Positions 13,505-23,369 are shown, counted from the stretch's first letter. The stretch is DNA of 41,985 nucleotides from CAYWFF01 sp964458085 (GCA_964458085.1 CAYWFF010000006.1:1-41985); one strand, 5' to 3'. The notes: generated by a model from the letters alone, not told the origin. A program made the numbers and translations.

Positions 13505-14383
13505 CTAAAAATAAGTAACAACCAGCTGGGGAGGGTTGCCGGATTTGAGGGCGTTTTCTGCTGACTCAAAGAAAACTACGTCACCTTCAGCAGTATCGCC
13601 ACGCAGTTCTGTTTCAAAATGCAGCCTAAACTGAGTCCTGGAGCGGGCGTTTGCTAAATCGTCTTTGACACCATCTGTGACATCAATTTCTTTATATCCG
13701 CTCGTTTTGACGGAACTTAGTGATGTTAAATTCAGGGTAAGGGCTGGAAGACCATAATCGGTATCATCAAGTGTATTGCCATAGGTCAGATGATCAAGAT
13801 AAAGCTTGCCGGAAGCAGTAAAAGGGTCACCGTCAAGCCTGGTTTGGTAAAGTTTTAAAGTAGCTTCGGAAATATCTGCTCCTTGTGGTAGTTCGCTTAA
13901 AGGAAAACTGACAAATCCACGTACTATAAATTCATTGGTCCTGCCAACTTTGATTTCGGTTTCTGCGTTACCTCTGCCGCTGCTGGTTCTATAACCATCA
14001 AGGGCAGGTGTAGCTTTGATAATTTTAGTTTTTAGGTTTAAAAGCTTTTCTTCCTGAGTGAGAGTAGGGGTCGGTTTTTTGGTAGGAGTGGGAGTTGCTG
14101 ATGAACTGTTTTCACTTTTTGAATTCACTCCCAATAAAGCGGGAGTAGGAGAGACTTTTTCTACACTTTCTCCTCTTTGAGTACCAAGCATATAAAAAAA
14201 GGTAGTTGCAATTAAGAGAGTTCCAACGGAGCCAATTACTATCGCTAAAGTATTTTTAGTGGCGCCTTTTGATTTTGGCTTTTTTTGCGGTTCTTCCGAG
14301 ACAAAAGGGCTGGGGAAGACATAATCATAGTGCATACTAGTTTGAGGATACGGGAGATAGTTTATGAAGTCAATTCGCTTCAT
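13505..14383 (-). CDS. Membrane-anchored DNRLRE-like surface protein
   Basis: The 292-residue protein has a cytoplasmic N-terminus (about 1-45), one membrane segment (about 46-68, LAIVIGSVGTLLIATTFFYML), a Ser/Thr/Pro linker (SATPTPTKKPTPTLTQEEK) and an extracellular beta domain (about 115-292). That domain, with FIVRGFVSFPLSELPQGADI, SEATLKLYQTRLDGD, and RTQFRLHFETE before PPQLVVTYF, has the pattern of DNRLRE-type beta-sandwich domains found on surface proteins. Its start overlaps the upstream RelA/SpoT-like gene by 14 bases, so translation is probably coupled. Confidence 0.65.
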   Translation of the reverse strand: MKRIDFINYLPYPQTSMHYDYVFPSPFVSEEPQKKPKSKGATKNTLAIVIGSVGTLLIATTFFYMLGTQRGESVEKVSPTPALLGVNSKSENSSSATPTPTKKPTPTLTQEEKLLNLKTKIIKATPALDGYRTSSGRGNAETEIKVGRTNEFIVRGFVSFPLSELPQGADISEATLKLYQTRLDGDPFTASGKLYLDHLTYGNTLDDTDYGLPALTLNLTSLSSVKTSGYKEIDVTDGVKDDLANARSRTQFRLHFETELRGDTAEGDVVFFESAENALKSGNPPQLVVTYF

Positions 14384-16613
14384 TCAAACATACTCGAACT
14401 TCCTTAATGTTAACCGTTTTACACGCTTCGTTTTCTAACATCTCTGTTTTTAATCTCTCTAATTTATCGGCATCGGAAGGATCTAGTAAAACCTTAATAT
14501 GTGAACTTGAACCGTGTGTTTCGGCGGCGGATGCGAGTAGGTTAATTTTGTTACCAGCTAGAAAATTGGATATTACGCTTTGTTGTCCGGGTGCATCGGG
14601 TTCAAAAAATATATCAATTATGCCGACTTTCCGGTTTTCTTCTGCAAGTTTTTTTGCTATTAATTCAATTTTATCGGGCTTAATTTGTCCTAAACCTACT
14701 TTTATCAGAAAATCATCCTCAGTCATTTCTGGATCATTTAGGATTGTATGTATTTTTCCGATTATATTTCCGGGCTTAATATAAATAGGTCTTAGTTCGG
14801 GTGAAACACCTTTCTCCAATCGTTTCAGGCCGTTTTCTTTTAAACTTCTTTCCAATTTTTTATCTTCTGTATTTTTAAGTTTCTCAAGTAAATGCCGCTG
14901 TACTGTGTTTCTGCCTTTACTGCCTTCAGGGAAGCTATATACCCAACTTGGGTCCCATTTTTCTTCGTTTGAAAAAATAATATGGATTGTATCGTAAGGT
15001 TCTAATTCGTAGCTTGCAGGTACTTGCTTATCATTTACAAAAAAATTTATTGCTTTAAACCAGTTGGTGGGAGCTATGCTAACTGCATATTCTAAAGCAG
15101 TTGTTCCCTCACGGATGTTCCAAAACTCTTCTACGCCCTTTTTATCTTTTCCGATTACCCATAAATTTCCTTCGGGTGAACGGGGAGCTAGTTTGGCTAA
15201 TAGATGTGCAGCTTCCTGTTCGGTCCATTCTCCTTTAGAGATGGTTTTAAGTCTTTGCGTTAAAAGATAATGTTTAAACTTTGCCTTCTGTATTCTTAAA
15301 GTGTTCTCTTCTGTCTCGGGAATAAACATGTCAGAAAGTGGTGTATTTTCAAGCTTGTATGTGTCTCGGGGGTAAATTGTAACAGCTACCGGCGCGCTGC
15401 CGTCTGCGTCTAGAGCTGTCCAAAATGTGACGGAATCTTCGAGGCCTTGGCTAATGTTTTTACTGACTGAGTCAGGTGATATGGGGAAATTATGGCTGAA
15501 TGCTTCATCCCAGAAAAAGGCGTTTGCTATCTTTATGGCCATTTCTCCCCACTCTGGAATATCTTCTGAGTGGACATCAACTGCGATATTAATATGAAGA
15601 GCAGGGCCTTTTCTGTAAAAGTCCCTGAATAGAGGACCTGAAGTTTCAACATGGACAAATTCAATACCGTGTTTTTTAAGCATGGACAGGACAAAATTGT
15701 CAAATACAGGATGTTCCGTTTTAGTTGGTGTTTTTCCCTCCTGTTCGGGAGCGGGGTCTTTTAATTTATTTTCAAAGCCAGTTAATTGGTGATTTAAACT
15801 TCTAATATCTTTCAGTTTTTGCTTCCATTTTCGCGGATCCCTTATTCTGAGGCAAACCATACGTAATTGTTCTGCAATTTCGTGTTCGCCTGTAACGTCA
15901 GCAAATGGAGCATATACATCTTCTGTTTCTTTAATAATTGATAAAGATTTCTTACGACCGAGTACTTCAACGTCTTCAAGGTTTGATAATCTATCTGCCA
16001 ATTTCAGAACTGCTGCTCCCGGGTGTTGGGAAAGCGAGTAAATAACTTGTAGTTGAGTAAGCTTTTCGGTAATATCCTTCCTTTGAATTCTGCCTTCGTA
16101 TTTGGAAACCGTACTGACATATTCTGCAATTTTGGGGCTCATTAGTTTTCTAATCTGTGCGTCGGTTAGCCAGGTGTCTTCAAGGGTGTCGTGGAGTACT
16201 GCTGCTGAAACTATCTCTTCGTCCATTTTCCATTTGGTGAGTTTAGAAGCTGTACCCAGAAGGTGAGTTGAATAAGGTTTGTTTGAGACTCGGTATTTGT
16301 CAGCGTGGGCAAAAATTGCCAAAGCTATTGCTCTTTTAAGCCGCTCAACTTCCTTTTCAGGCAAATAGGCACCTGCTGAGTCTAGGACTTTTTTTCTCAT
16401 CTCGACTTCAATTGGAAAAAGGTTATCCCGGGGATCAGGTTCTTCTTCCCAGGGGACTTTACCATCCGCATTTGCGCGATCTTGACGTGCAATAAGTTGG
16501 TATATGATTTTTGTTTGGTCTTTGTAACTCTCCAGGTTTTGTTCCGGGTCAAAATATTCAATCTGTGTTTCCAATTTTGGAGAACTTATTGGGTTAATAT
16601 TTTCTTGTTTCAT
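14370..16613 (-). CDS. RelA/SpoT-like (p)ppGpp hydrolase without recognisable synthetase
   Basis: The 747-residue protein has the long RelA/SpoT layout. The hydrolase domain (about 95-230) keeps its key motifs: KPYSTHLLG, VLHDTLEDT (HDxxED) and LKLADRLSNLEDV. A TGS domain (about 490-560) shows EFWNIREGTTALEYAVSIA and SYELEPYDTIHIIFS, followed by the helical linker and a C-terminal ACT-like domain. Where the synthetase should lie (about 270-430) none of the expected motifs (RxKxxxS, NGYQSLH-like) is visible, so I infer a hydrolase-only or repurposed enzyme. The true start is ATG 16613, next to a TTG at 16616. TATATA lies 8 bases upstream with a TTACAC -35 box. Confidence 0.85.
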   Translation of the reverse strand: MKQENINPISSPKLETQIEYFDPEQNLESYKDQTKIIYQLIARQDRANADGKVPWEEEPDPRDNLFPIEVEMRKKVLDSAGAYLPEKEVERLKRAIALAIFAHADKYRVSNKPYSTHLLGTASKLTKWKMDEEIVSAAVLHDTLEDTWLTDAQIRKLMSPKIAEYVSTVSKYEGRIQRKDITEKLTQLQVIYSLSQHPGAAVLKLADRLSNLEDVEVLGRKKSLSIIKETEDVYAPFADVTGEHEIAEQLRMVCLRIRDPRKWKQKLKDIRSLNHQLTGFENKLKDPAPEQEGKTPTKTEHPVFDNFVLSMLKKHGIEFVHVETSGPLFRDFYRKGPALHINIAVDVHSEDIPEWGEMAIKIANAFFWDEAFSHNFPISPDSVSKNISQGLEDSVTFWTALDADGSAPVAVTIYPRDTYKLENTPLSDMFIPETEENTLRIQKAKFKHYLLTQRLKTISKGEWTEQEAAHLLAKLAPRSPEGNLWVIGKDKKGVEEFWNIREGTTALEYAVSIAPTNWFKAINFFVNDKQVPASYELEPYDTIHIIFSNEEKWDPSWVYSFPEGSKGRNTVQRHLLEKLKNTEDKKLERSLKENGLKRLEKGVSPELRPIYIKPGNIIGKIHTILNDPEMTEDDFLIKVGLGQIKPDKIELIAKKLAEENRKVGIIDIFFEPDAPGQQSVISNFLAGNKINLLASAAETHGSSSHIKVLLDPSDADKLERLKTEMLENEACKTVNIKEVRVCLNEAN

Positions 16614-16621
16614 CAACTATT

Positions 16622-16650
16622 TATATATGAAGGAATTGAGAATAGTGTAA
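16622..16650 (-). promoter_or_regulatory. Promoter of the RelA/SpoT-like gene
   Basis: TTACAC (16650-16645), 17 bases and TATATA (16627-16622), giving a predicted leader of about two bases. Confidence 0.55.
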
Positions 16651-16720
16651 GAGGGGGGAGTACATTATTTTATTTATTTCATGCTTACAGAATGCATAAA
16701 CTACAATATTAAAAATCTAA

Positions 16721-17692
16721 TTATGGATCTCTAACAATAATATGACTATCAAAGGGAAAGGGAATGTCAATACTTCCCACCGACACGTCACTCAGTCCCG
16801 AAAAAAGCCTCACCTTACTGTTTTCCAGAGGTATAAGACTCCCCGGAAACACAACATCAGCCAGGTCCGGAGTTTTGGCGGGACCATCCGGGAAATTTTT
16901 CCTTTGAGCAATTATAGTAATAGGAGACATGGCGTTAGTTTGTAAGTCAATTGTCCACACACATGCCATATAGTGGAGATTGCCATCGGGCGATTTATAA
17001 GCAGTGTGTCCCAGAGCTCCAATTAAACCATTTTCCAATTCATATAATTCATTAGTTCCCATTTTGACAACATCTTCTACACCGGGAGATATAATCGGAG
17101 CTTCCCAAAGTGCGTTTTCGGTCAGAAGTTCAAGTGAGTAAATTTTCACCATGTTAATCCGGCCAATTCCGCCAAATTGTCCCTGCGGTCTGCCGCAGAC
17201 TACTATTTCTCCACTCAAAAGCTGCAGAAAACGTATATCTTTCATCATGGGAACAACTAAGAAAGGTTGGGCATGGGCAAGCTCATTGAGATTTTCAACT
17301 AAAAATAAACGGGTTTCAAAAATGCACTGCATATTGACGCATTGTGCGGTTACATAGCCGAAAAGCAGTTTCAGACCTTTGTTTGTATTTACCCATTGGG
17401 CAAAAGGATCCTCAGCAATAGTAAGAGTTGGTAATTCCGGAACATATTGCCAGACTTCGCCGTTTTCTTTGAAAAACTTAATTTCCGGTTTGTATTTTTC
17501 AGGATCTGTCCAAATACTGTCACGGGTTTCTACCCGAACGGCAAGAATTATCTCTTTATTAATTGAAATCGCACAAGGGTTATATTTATCAAGTCCCTCA
17601 GTGCCGGTAAAAGTAAGAAGTTTTCCGGAAAGGTTGTAGTACGGAGAAAATTCAAAATCTTGAAGCAGGGTATTGTAATTTTTCAGATCCAC
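16721..17692 (-). CDS. DUF1861 family beta-propeller-like protein
   Basis: The 323-residue soluble protein matches DUF1861: YNLSGKLLTFTGTEGLDKYNP at the start (D-x-YNP motif), then LAVRVETRDS, EDPFAQWV and VVCGRPQGQFGGIGRI. From family knowledge these are five-bladed propellers related to GH43/GH130-type glycoside-acting enzymes, but activity is not established. The start is GTG at 17692. TATACT (17704-17699) ends 6 bases before it, so the predicted transcript begins on the start codon. It is divergent from an MFS transporter gene, suggesting a shared sugar-related role. Confidence 0.75.
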   Translation of the reverse strand: MDLKNYNTLLQDFEFSPYYNLSGKLLTFTGTEGLDKYNPCAISINKEIILAVRVETRDSIWTDPEKYKPEIKFFKENGEVWQYVPELPTLTIAEDPFAQWVNTNKGLKLLFGYVTAQCVNMQCIFETRLFLVENLNELAHAQPFLVVPMMKDIRFLQLLSGEIVVCGRPQGQFGGIGRINMVKIYSLELLTENALWEAPIISPGVEDVVKMGTNELYELENGLIGALGHTAYKSPDGNLHYMACVWTIDLQTNAMSPITIIAQRKNFPDGPAKTPDLADVVFPGSLIPLENSKVRLFSGLSDVSVGSIDIPFPFDSHIIVRDP

Positions 17693-17820
17693 AAAGAAAG
17701 TATAACAGAATTAGAATTTGTATTGGACTATGCATGACAATGTTAACAAATAGCAAAAAAACGGTTAAGTTAGCCTTCCAGTTACTAGAAACGCCTAACT
17801 TTCAGGTGCTACTATAAAGC

Positions 17821-19062
17821 ATGCTCCGGAAGTTTAACGTGTCCTTTACTCACGACCCTGTGTGGCTTCGTGTGGCAACTCTTTCAATTATTTTATTTTT
17901 TATCTTTTTGGCAGACGCTATTGTCTCATTTTGGGCACCGGAATATCTAGAAGAGACGTTTCAAAGCTCATTGGTCATGGGCCTCATTATAAGTACCTCG
18001 TCAATTGTAGGTCTCTTGGCGGATATAATGATGCCCCAGCTTCTCAAAGGAATTACCGTCAAAAAACTGCTTGTAATGGGTATTGTCGCCAGTATCCTTT
18101 TTAGTGCTATTTTACTTTTTACTACGTGGTTACCTTTTATTCTTTTATTTCTTTTGGGGATGGCGGTGTGGGGAATTTATTATGAACTTTTGTCATTTGC
18201 CAGCAACCAGTTTGTAGCAGATGCTACGCCTCTAAAGTTTCATTCCGCCGGTTGGGCAATTATAGGAACTTTCAGAAGCCTTGCATATTTTTTGGGCCCA
18301 GTTATGGCAACGTGGTTACTTTTGGCGGGGGACAGACCGCCGCTATTTGTCGCTATCGGTTTAGCACTTTTAGCTTTAGTTATCCTTCTTATAACAAACA
18401 GAAAACACGAGAGACAGTTAACTGTTGATATCCATCATATAAACTTTTCGGCAGAACTAACTCATTGGAAAGAGCTATTTATCCATGTTTGGCCGATACT
18501 TTTAATGAGCATTTTAGTTGGTGTAATTGATGCAACTTTCTGGACTGTAGGAGCAGTTTATACTAAAGATTTGGGACAAATTCATCCCAGTGGAAGCTGG
18601 TTTTTGTCATTACACATGTTGCCGTCACTTTTTATGGGTTTTGTCATTGCCAAGATGCAGATTTACCAAAGAAAGAAACGGTTAGCTCAAATATTTCTAA
18701 TTACCTCCGGGTTATTTTTGGTACTGTTGGGATTTTCGTCAGCAATTCCCTGGATACTTATTATGGTATTTATTTCCAGTACAAATTTAGCAATTTCGGT
18801 ACCCTTAATCGAAGCAGTTTATTCGGATATTGTCGCCAGGATGGGGAGAGAGCGGCAGCACATGATCGGTTTATCATCATCGACTATGAGCATTGCCTAT
18901 ATTATCGCACCTCCATTATCCGGTTTAATTGCTGAAGAAGTAGGAGCCAGAAATACTTTTATGATAATTGGAGGATTTGTGGCGTTGGTTTCTTTTATCT
19001 TGCTTTTTACAACTCCCAAAAAACTCAAACTGCCACAGAAGGAGATAGAGAAGTGGGATTAA
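17821..19062 (+). CDS. Major facilitator superfamily transporter
   Basis: This 413-residue polytopic protein has about 12 membrane segments and the overall layout of an MFS carrier, with two six-helix halves separated by a polar loop near residues 190-215 (TNRKHERQLTVDIHHINF). The substrate cannot be read from the sequence; no strong antibiotic-efflux signature is seen. It lies divergent from the DUF1861 gene and its 3' end overlaps by 4 bases a convergent kinase-like gene. TACTAT (17810-17815) is 5 bases before the ATG. An imperfect inverted repeat AAGTTAG/CTAACTT (17767-17801) lies in the shared upstream region. Confidence 0.85.
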   Translation: MLRKFNVSFTHDPVWLRVATLSIILFFIFLADAIVSFWAPEYLEETFQSSLVMGLIISTSSIVGLLADIMMPQLLKGITVKKLLVMGIVASILFSAILLFTTWLPFILLFLLGMAVWGIYYELLSFASNQFVADATPLKFHSAGWAIIGTFRSLAYFLGPVMATWLLLAGDRPPLFVAIGLALLALVILLITNRKHERQLTVDIHHINFSAELTHWKELFIHVWPILLMSILVGVIDATFWTVGAVYTKDLGQIHPSGSWFLSLHMLPSLFMGFVIAKMQIYQRKKRLAQIFLITSGLFLVLLGFSSAIPWILIMVFISSTNLAISVPLIEAVYSDIVARMGRERQHMIGLSSSTMSIAYIIAPPLSGLIAEEVGARNTFMIIGGFVALVSFILLFTTPKKLKLPQKEIEKWD

Positions 19063-19721
19063 TATTGAATAAGCTTTAAATCCTTAAAACCAAAATAATT
19101 ACTTACTTTATCTATTAATTCTTGTGTGGTTTCCTGAGGAGATTTATTTTCATTTAGCAGTCGATAATCGAATTTATCAAGATGTGGTTTTAAGATTTTC
19201 TCTTCGTATTCTAAACGATTTAAAAATTCAGGAAGATTAGCCTTATTATCTCTGCTCATGTATCGTTTTTGAAGTTCGTTTCTGGATGCTTCAATCATTA
19301 CTGTAATCGTTTTAGTTTCTAAAACGCCTGCAGTTTTAGGTTCAAAAGTCTGAGAGAAAAAATTCTTAGTAATAATTTTTTGGGTTAAAGACGGATCTAC
19401 TCTCCATAACAAATTTACTTTTTCTGCTAACAAGTCTTCAAAAACTTCTTTTGGAGTTGCTTTTCGGGAATTTCCGGTTTGTACCGGTTTTTCAATTAGT
19501 TTATTTTCCCGGTGTAGTTTGTCCAGTTCATGCGGAGATACAAAGTGATGATGTACGCCTCTGATTTCATTTGGACGTGGAGGACGATCTGTGAAGGAAA
19601 CAACTTTCTGAAATGAAAAATAATTGGAGTTTACCGGATGACTAATAAACAAATCGGAAATTAGATCTTTTCCTGCTCCCGGCCAACCGGATAAAACTAA
19701 TAAATGCCCCTTTTTATTCAT
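19059..19721 (-). CDS. Guanylate-kinase-like P-loop protein
   Basis: The 220-residue protein has a Walker A motif GWPGAGKD (12-19) and the guanylate-kinase-like segment VVSFTDRPPRPNEIRGVHHHFVS, corresponding to the GMP-binding S-x-T-T-R-x-P-R-x-G-E...Y-x-F region. The Walker Ser/Thr after Lys is Asp and the GMP-binding Tyr is replaced by His, and an insertion with RKATPKEVFEDLL follows. It is therefore a diverged paralogue rather than the housekeeping enzyme. TATAAT (19732-19727) lies 5 bases before the ATG. It overlaps the MFS gene tail to tail by 4 bases. Confidence 0.7.
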   Translation of the reverse strand: MNKKGHLLVLSGWPGAGKDLISDLFISHPVNSNYFSFQKVVSFTDRPPRPNEIRGVHHHFVSPHELDKLHRENKLIEKPVQTGNSRKATPKEVFEDLLAEKVNLLWRVDPSLTQKIITKNFFSQTFEPKTAGVLETKTITVMIEASRNELQKRYMSRDNKANLPEFLNRLEYEEKILKPHLDKFDYRLLNENKSPQETTQELIDKVSNYFGFKDLKLIQY

Positions 19722-19856
19722 AGGTTATTATACAGCACCCTCAATTTTTAGAAGTAAAACAGTAGTTTTTCTTACAAAAGTATCACATTTATTTGTTACT
19801 ACTATTACCCTCAGCACGTGTAATGGTGTACGAAGTAAAAAGCTTCTTTTTAAAAT

Positions 19857-20615
19857 ATGCATAAATTTAGAAAGTTAATAATAGGAATAATATTTACTCT
19901 TTATTTGAGTACGGCAAACTCGGGTTCAGTTGATGCTAAACTTCTTGATCTGGTTCCCTCGTTTACCGTTGCTGCGCAAACCACAACACCCTTACCAACT
20001 TTGACAACACCTACACCACAGACTCAACCTACCGCTACTCCCACGCCGAGTCCTAGTATTACCGTTGCTCCTTCTGGCACCACAACTCCTACACCGACAC
20101 CAACACGCACTGTTACACCTACGCCTTTGGTTGTTATTTCAGTAACGCCATCCGTTCCGCCAACTCTACCGGTAGGAGGAAATGATCCGACTTCGACTCC
20201 GGAACCGAAACCAACGCTTACAAATACACCTACTCCCACCGAAAGTCCTGAGGTCGCAGGAGTAGGAGAAGAGGGTGTGCCTCCTCCTCAAACACCTGCA
20301 GAGAGAGTGGCGGATGAGTTAATGGATATTGTCGAAACACCCGTAAGAGAAACTGTATCCAGGGCAGCTGCAACTATCGAACCCATTACCCGGCCGTTTT
20401 CCAAAGAGTATTACAGTCCTTCCGGACTTCCTCAAATGGCCGCACAAGGCATTGTGGGAGTTTCGGTGCTTTTTGTAGTAGTAGGAACGTTCCTGCTGAA
20501 ACGAAAAATATTCCGCTCACTCATTTCGCTTTATCAGGCTTTCACTAAACGGGAGTCCCTGGAAGACATGAAAATTAGAAAGATTAACGTGGAGCATGAT
20601 GCACAATACGTATGA
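19857..20615 (+). CDS. Thr/Pro-rich type I membrane protein of the glycan operon
   Basis: This 252-residue protein has a signal peptide (about 1-27, ending SVDA-K), a long Thr/Pro/Ser linker (about 38-145, many TPTP and PTPT units), a short helical region (AERVADELMDIVETPVRETV), one membrane segment (about 200-220, GIVGVSVLFVVVGTFLL) and a basic cytoplasmic tail. It overlaps the GH8 gene by 20 bases and is the first gene of a four-gene overlapping operon with a cellulose-synthase-like enzyme. A role as a wall-spanning tether or polymer guide is an inference. Confidence 0.75.
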   Translation: MHKFRKLIIGIIFTLYLSTANSGSVDAKLLDLVPSFTVAAQTTTPLPTLTTPTPQTQPTATPTPSPSITVAPSGTTTPTPTPTRTVTPTPLVVISVTPSVPPTLPVGGNDPTSTPEPKPTLTNTPTPTESPEVAGVGEEGVPPPQTPAERVADELMDIVETPVRETVSRAAATIEPITRPFSKEYYSPSGLPQMAAQGIVGVSVLFVVVGTFLLKRKIFRSLISLYQAFTKRESLEDMKIRKINVEHDAQYV

Positions 20616-21798
20616 CACTAAAAGGCGAAAAGAATATGTCGGGCTCCTATTATTACTTACCGGGGTAGTCGGGCTTTTTTTTGCATGGTATCAGAATAAA
20701 GGCTATGCAGACATTACACGCACTTTTTCACCCTACACATTTTTCACTTCAACCTGGGTGAATTATAAAGAACGTTTTATCAATGAAGACGGGCGCGTAA
20801 TTGATGACTCGCAAAACAACATAACTACTTCTGAAGGCCAAAGTTATGCAATGCTGAGAAGTGTGTGGGTTGATGATAAGGCAACTTTTGAATCCGTATG
20901 GAAATTTACCAAAGAAACCATGCAAAGAGAAAATGGTTTATTTGGCTGGAAATGGGGAGAAAAGGAGGGTGGAGAATACGGGTTTTTGGAACCGGGTGGT
21001 TCAAATTCCGCAAGTGATGCCGATAGTGATATTGCACTTGCTCTTATATTTGCATCAAGGCGATGGGGGGATGAGAGTTATAATTCGGAGGCGCTTAAAG
21101 TTCTGGAAGGTTTGTGGGAAGAAAATACCGCTCTCTTTAATGATAAACGATACTTGCTTGCAGGAAGCTGGGCAAACCAACCTGAAGAGCTGGTTTTAAA
21201 CCCTTCATATTTTGCACCTTACGCCTGGAGAGAATTTCACTCAGTAGATAAAGATCATAACTGGGAATCTTTAATAGACCCTGCATATGAGCTTTTAAAC
21301 TCAGTTTCCGAACAGCCTCTTGATGAGGAGAGAAGTGTGGGGTTGCCGCCTGATTGGGTTGCAATTGGTAAGGTTTCCGGTGAGGTGCAAAAGCCGAAGG
21401 ATCCTGGTTTGTCAACCCGCTACGGTTTTGATGCGATTAGAGTTCCGTGGAGAGTATTTCTTGACTATCAATGGAATGATGAACAAAGAGCTAAAGACTA
21501 CTTACTTTCGAACTTCGATTTTCTGAAAGATGAATATGTGACAAAAGGAAAGCTTGGGGCTGTTTACTCGCACGCAGGAGAGCAGGTAGAGGATTTCGAA
21601 AGTCCGGCCATGTATGCCATGAATTTAACTTATTTTATGCTTGAAGATCCGTCTCTTGCTGCAGACCTTTATCAAAATAAAATTATTAATTTGTATTCTA
21701 ACGGGATTAACAGCTTTGATCCTAACCTAAATTATTACGAACAGAACCTTCTATGGTTCGGTGCTGCAACATACAACGAACAACTCATAAAACTATGA
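20596..21798 (+). CDS. Membrane-anchored GH8 endo-beta-1,4-glucanase (BcsZ-like)
   Basis: GH8 enzymes cut beta-1,4-glucans; BcsZ of cellulose-synthesis operons is one. The 400-residue protein has an N-terminal membrane anchor (about 14-32) and the GH8 core. The catalytic acid is E80 in TTSEGQSYAMLRSVW, DADSDIALALIFA (141-153) contains the conserved substrate-binding Asp, and D279 in YGFDAIRVPWR is the expected base. The length matches the family. It overlaps the next gene (GT2) by four bases (ATGA) and the previous gene by 20 bases. Confidence 0.9.
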   Translation: MMHNTYDTKRRKEYVGLLLLLTGVVGLFFAWYQNKGYADITRTFSPYTFFTSTWVNYKERFINEDGRVIDDSQNNITTSEGQSYAMLRSVWVDDKATFESVWKFTKETMQRENGLFGWKWGEKEGGEYGFLEPGGSNSASDADSDIALALIFASRRWGDESYNSEALKVLEGLWEENTALFNDKRYLLAGSWANQPEELVLNPSYFAPYAWREFHSVDKDHNWESLIDPAYELLNSVSEQPLDEERSVGLPPDWVAIGKVSGEVQKPKDPGLSTRYGFDAIRVPWRVFLDYQWNDEQRAKDYLLSNFDFLKDEYVTKGKLGAVYSHAGEQVEDFESPAMYAMNLTYFMLEDPSLAADLYQNKIINLYSNGINSFDPNLNYYEQNLLWFGAATYNEQLIKL

Positions 21799-23369
21799 AA
21801 CAAAAAAAAACCGTTCCGCATCATATTGCTTTCAGAAAAGTTCCGAAAACATTGCTTTTTGTAAACATGTCTGTTTCACTTATTTATTTAAGCTGGTGGT
21901 TTCAGTTAGAAAACATAGGCAGTTTGGTATTATACGGACTGTTGCTTTTCGGTGAACTGTACCACGTTTTCGGAGCAATTCTGTTTTGGCTAACGGTATG
22001 GCCGGTAAAGCAAATTGATCCTAAGGTTATTCCTGATAACTCCTACACACCTTCGGTTGATGTTTTTATAACAGTTGCGGGTGAGCCTTTGGAGATAGTG
22101 CGAAAAACTGCAAAAGCTGCAAGGGATATGAATTATCCCAATCACGAAGTTTATATTTTGAATGATGGCTATGTAGCCAAAAAAGAGAATTGGCGCGATA
22201 TTGTAAAACTAGCCGATGAGTTGGGTATTAATGTCATTACCCGCCAAAGAGCCGGAGGAGCAAAGGCGGGTAATATAAATAATGCGTTGACGCGTACTAA
22301 GGGTGAATTTGTTTTGATTTTTGATGCCGACATGGTGCCTCATACCGACTTTTTGGCTAAAACAATTCCGTATTTTAAAAAAAGTAAAACCGGTTTTGTC
22401 CAAACTCCCCAGTATTATGAAAACCATTCAGAGAATCGCGTTTCAAGCGCGGCATGGGATCAACAGGAACTGTTTTTCGGACCAATAATGCAAGGAAAGA
22501 GTAATTACAATGCAGCTTTTATTTGCGGGACAAACGTTGTAATTCGCAGGTCTTCGCTTATTGGTGCAGGAGGCATGGTTGAGGACAATATTGCCGAGGA
22601 TTTCTTGACATCTTTATATATACACAGCAATAATTGGCAATCATATTACCGCAATGAAGTGCTGGCCGAAGGATTGGGACCGACTGACCTTTTGTCTTAT
22701 TTCAAACAACAGCTGAGATGGGCAAGAGGATCTTTGGAAGTGCTGTTTGGAGATAACCCTTTTTTAAAAAGAGGCCTTTCGTTTTTTCAAAGACTCCAAT
22801 ATTTTTCTTCAGGACTGTTTTACATGAACGGACTAATAGTCCTAATCGATATGGTGATGCCCTTAATCTTTTTTTTCACCGGAGTCTCTGCTGTCGCAAC
22901 CAATACCATAAATTTTGCATTTTTCTTCGTACCTTATATATTTCTCAATCTATATACCTTAAGCATAGTTTCAGACAGCAGGCAAACATTTAAAGCTGTT
23001 TCATTTGTACACTCCTCTTTTTATCTGCAGCTTTTAGCCCTGAAAGCAGTTATTTTTCGCGAAAAAACTGCTTTTTCGGTTACACCCAAATCCGCTCAAA
23101 CAGGAAACTTTCTTTTCCTTGCGTATCCTCACATAATATATTTTTTCTTAACAATAGTGGGTTTTTTTGTAGCTGCTTACCGGGAGGGCATAACTCCCTC
23201 CGTGATAACAAATCTTTCTTGGGCTATGTTTAATGTCGTGCTTTTTATGCCTTATATAATAACTGCGATAAATCCCTATTATCAAAATACGGAAGATGCA
23301 CCGACAGATAATTACAATTTAAATACTCTTAAGACCGGGGATCAAACAAAGGTGGAGGGTCAAGTATGA
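21795..23369 (+). CDS. Cellulose-synthase-like GT2 processive glycosyltransferase
   Basis: The 524-residue membrane protein polymerises a beta-glycan from a UDP-sugar. Numbered from the ATG at 21795, it has D124 (ILNDGY), the DxD motif DAD 167-169 (LIFDADM), FVQTPQ 191-196, FICGTN 232-237, AED 257-259 in place of the usual TED, and QQLRW 295-299 (QxxRW). Two membrane segments precede and about four follow the catalytic domain. It lacks the C-terminal PilZ domain of BcsA, so c-di-GMP gating is not expected. An upstream ATG (21753) inside the GH8 gene was rejected in favour of the ATGA overlap. The product, cellulose or another glucan, is not determined. Confidence 0.92.
   Translation: MKQKKTVPHHIAFRKVPKTLLFVNMSVSLIYLSWWFQLENIGSLVLYGLLLFGELYHVFGAILFWLTVWPVKQIDPKVIPDNSYTPSVDVFITVAGEPLEIVRKTAKAARDMNYPNHEVYILNDGYVAKKENWRDIVKLADELGINVITRQRAGGAKAGNINNALTRTKGEFVLIFDADMVPHTDFLAKTIPYFKKSKTGFVQTPQYYENHSENRVSSAAWDQQELFFGPIMQGKSNYNAAFICGTNVVIRRSSLIGAGGMVEDNIAEDFLTSLYIHSNNWQSYYRNEVLAEGLGPTDLLSYFKQQLRWARGSLEVLFGDNPFLKRGLSFFQRLQYFSSGLFYMNGLIVLIDMVMPLIFFFTGVSAVATNTINFAFFFVPYIFLNLYTLSIVSDSRQTFKAVSFVHSSFYLQLLALKAVIFREKTAFSVTPKSAQTGNFLFLAYPHIIYFFLTIVGFFVAAYREGITPSVITNLSWAMFNVVLFMPYIITAINPYYQNTEDAPTDNYNLNTLKTGDQTKVEGQV

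Noticed and set aside
17767..17801. Inverted repeat AAGTTAG / CTAACTT between DUF1861 and MFS genes
   Set aside because: Could be an operator, but arms are short with a 21-base loop and no known regulator matches; kept only as a remark.
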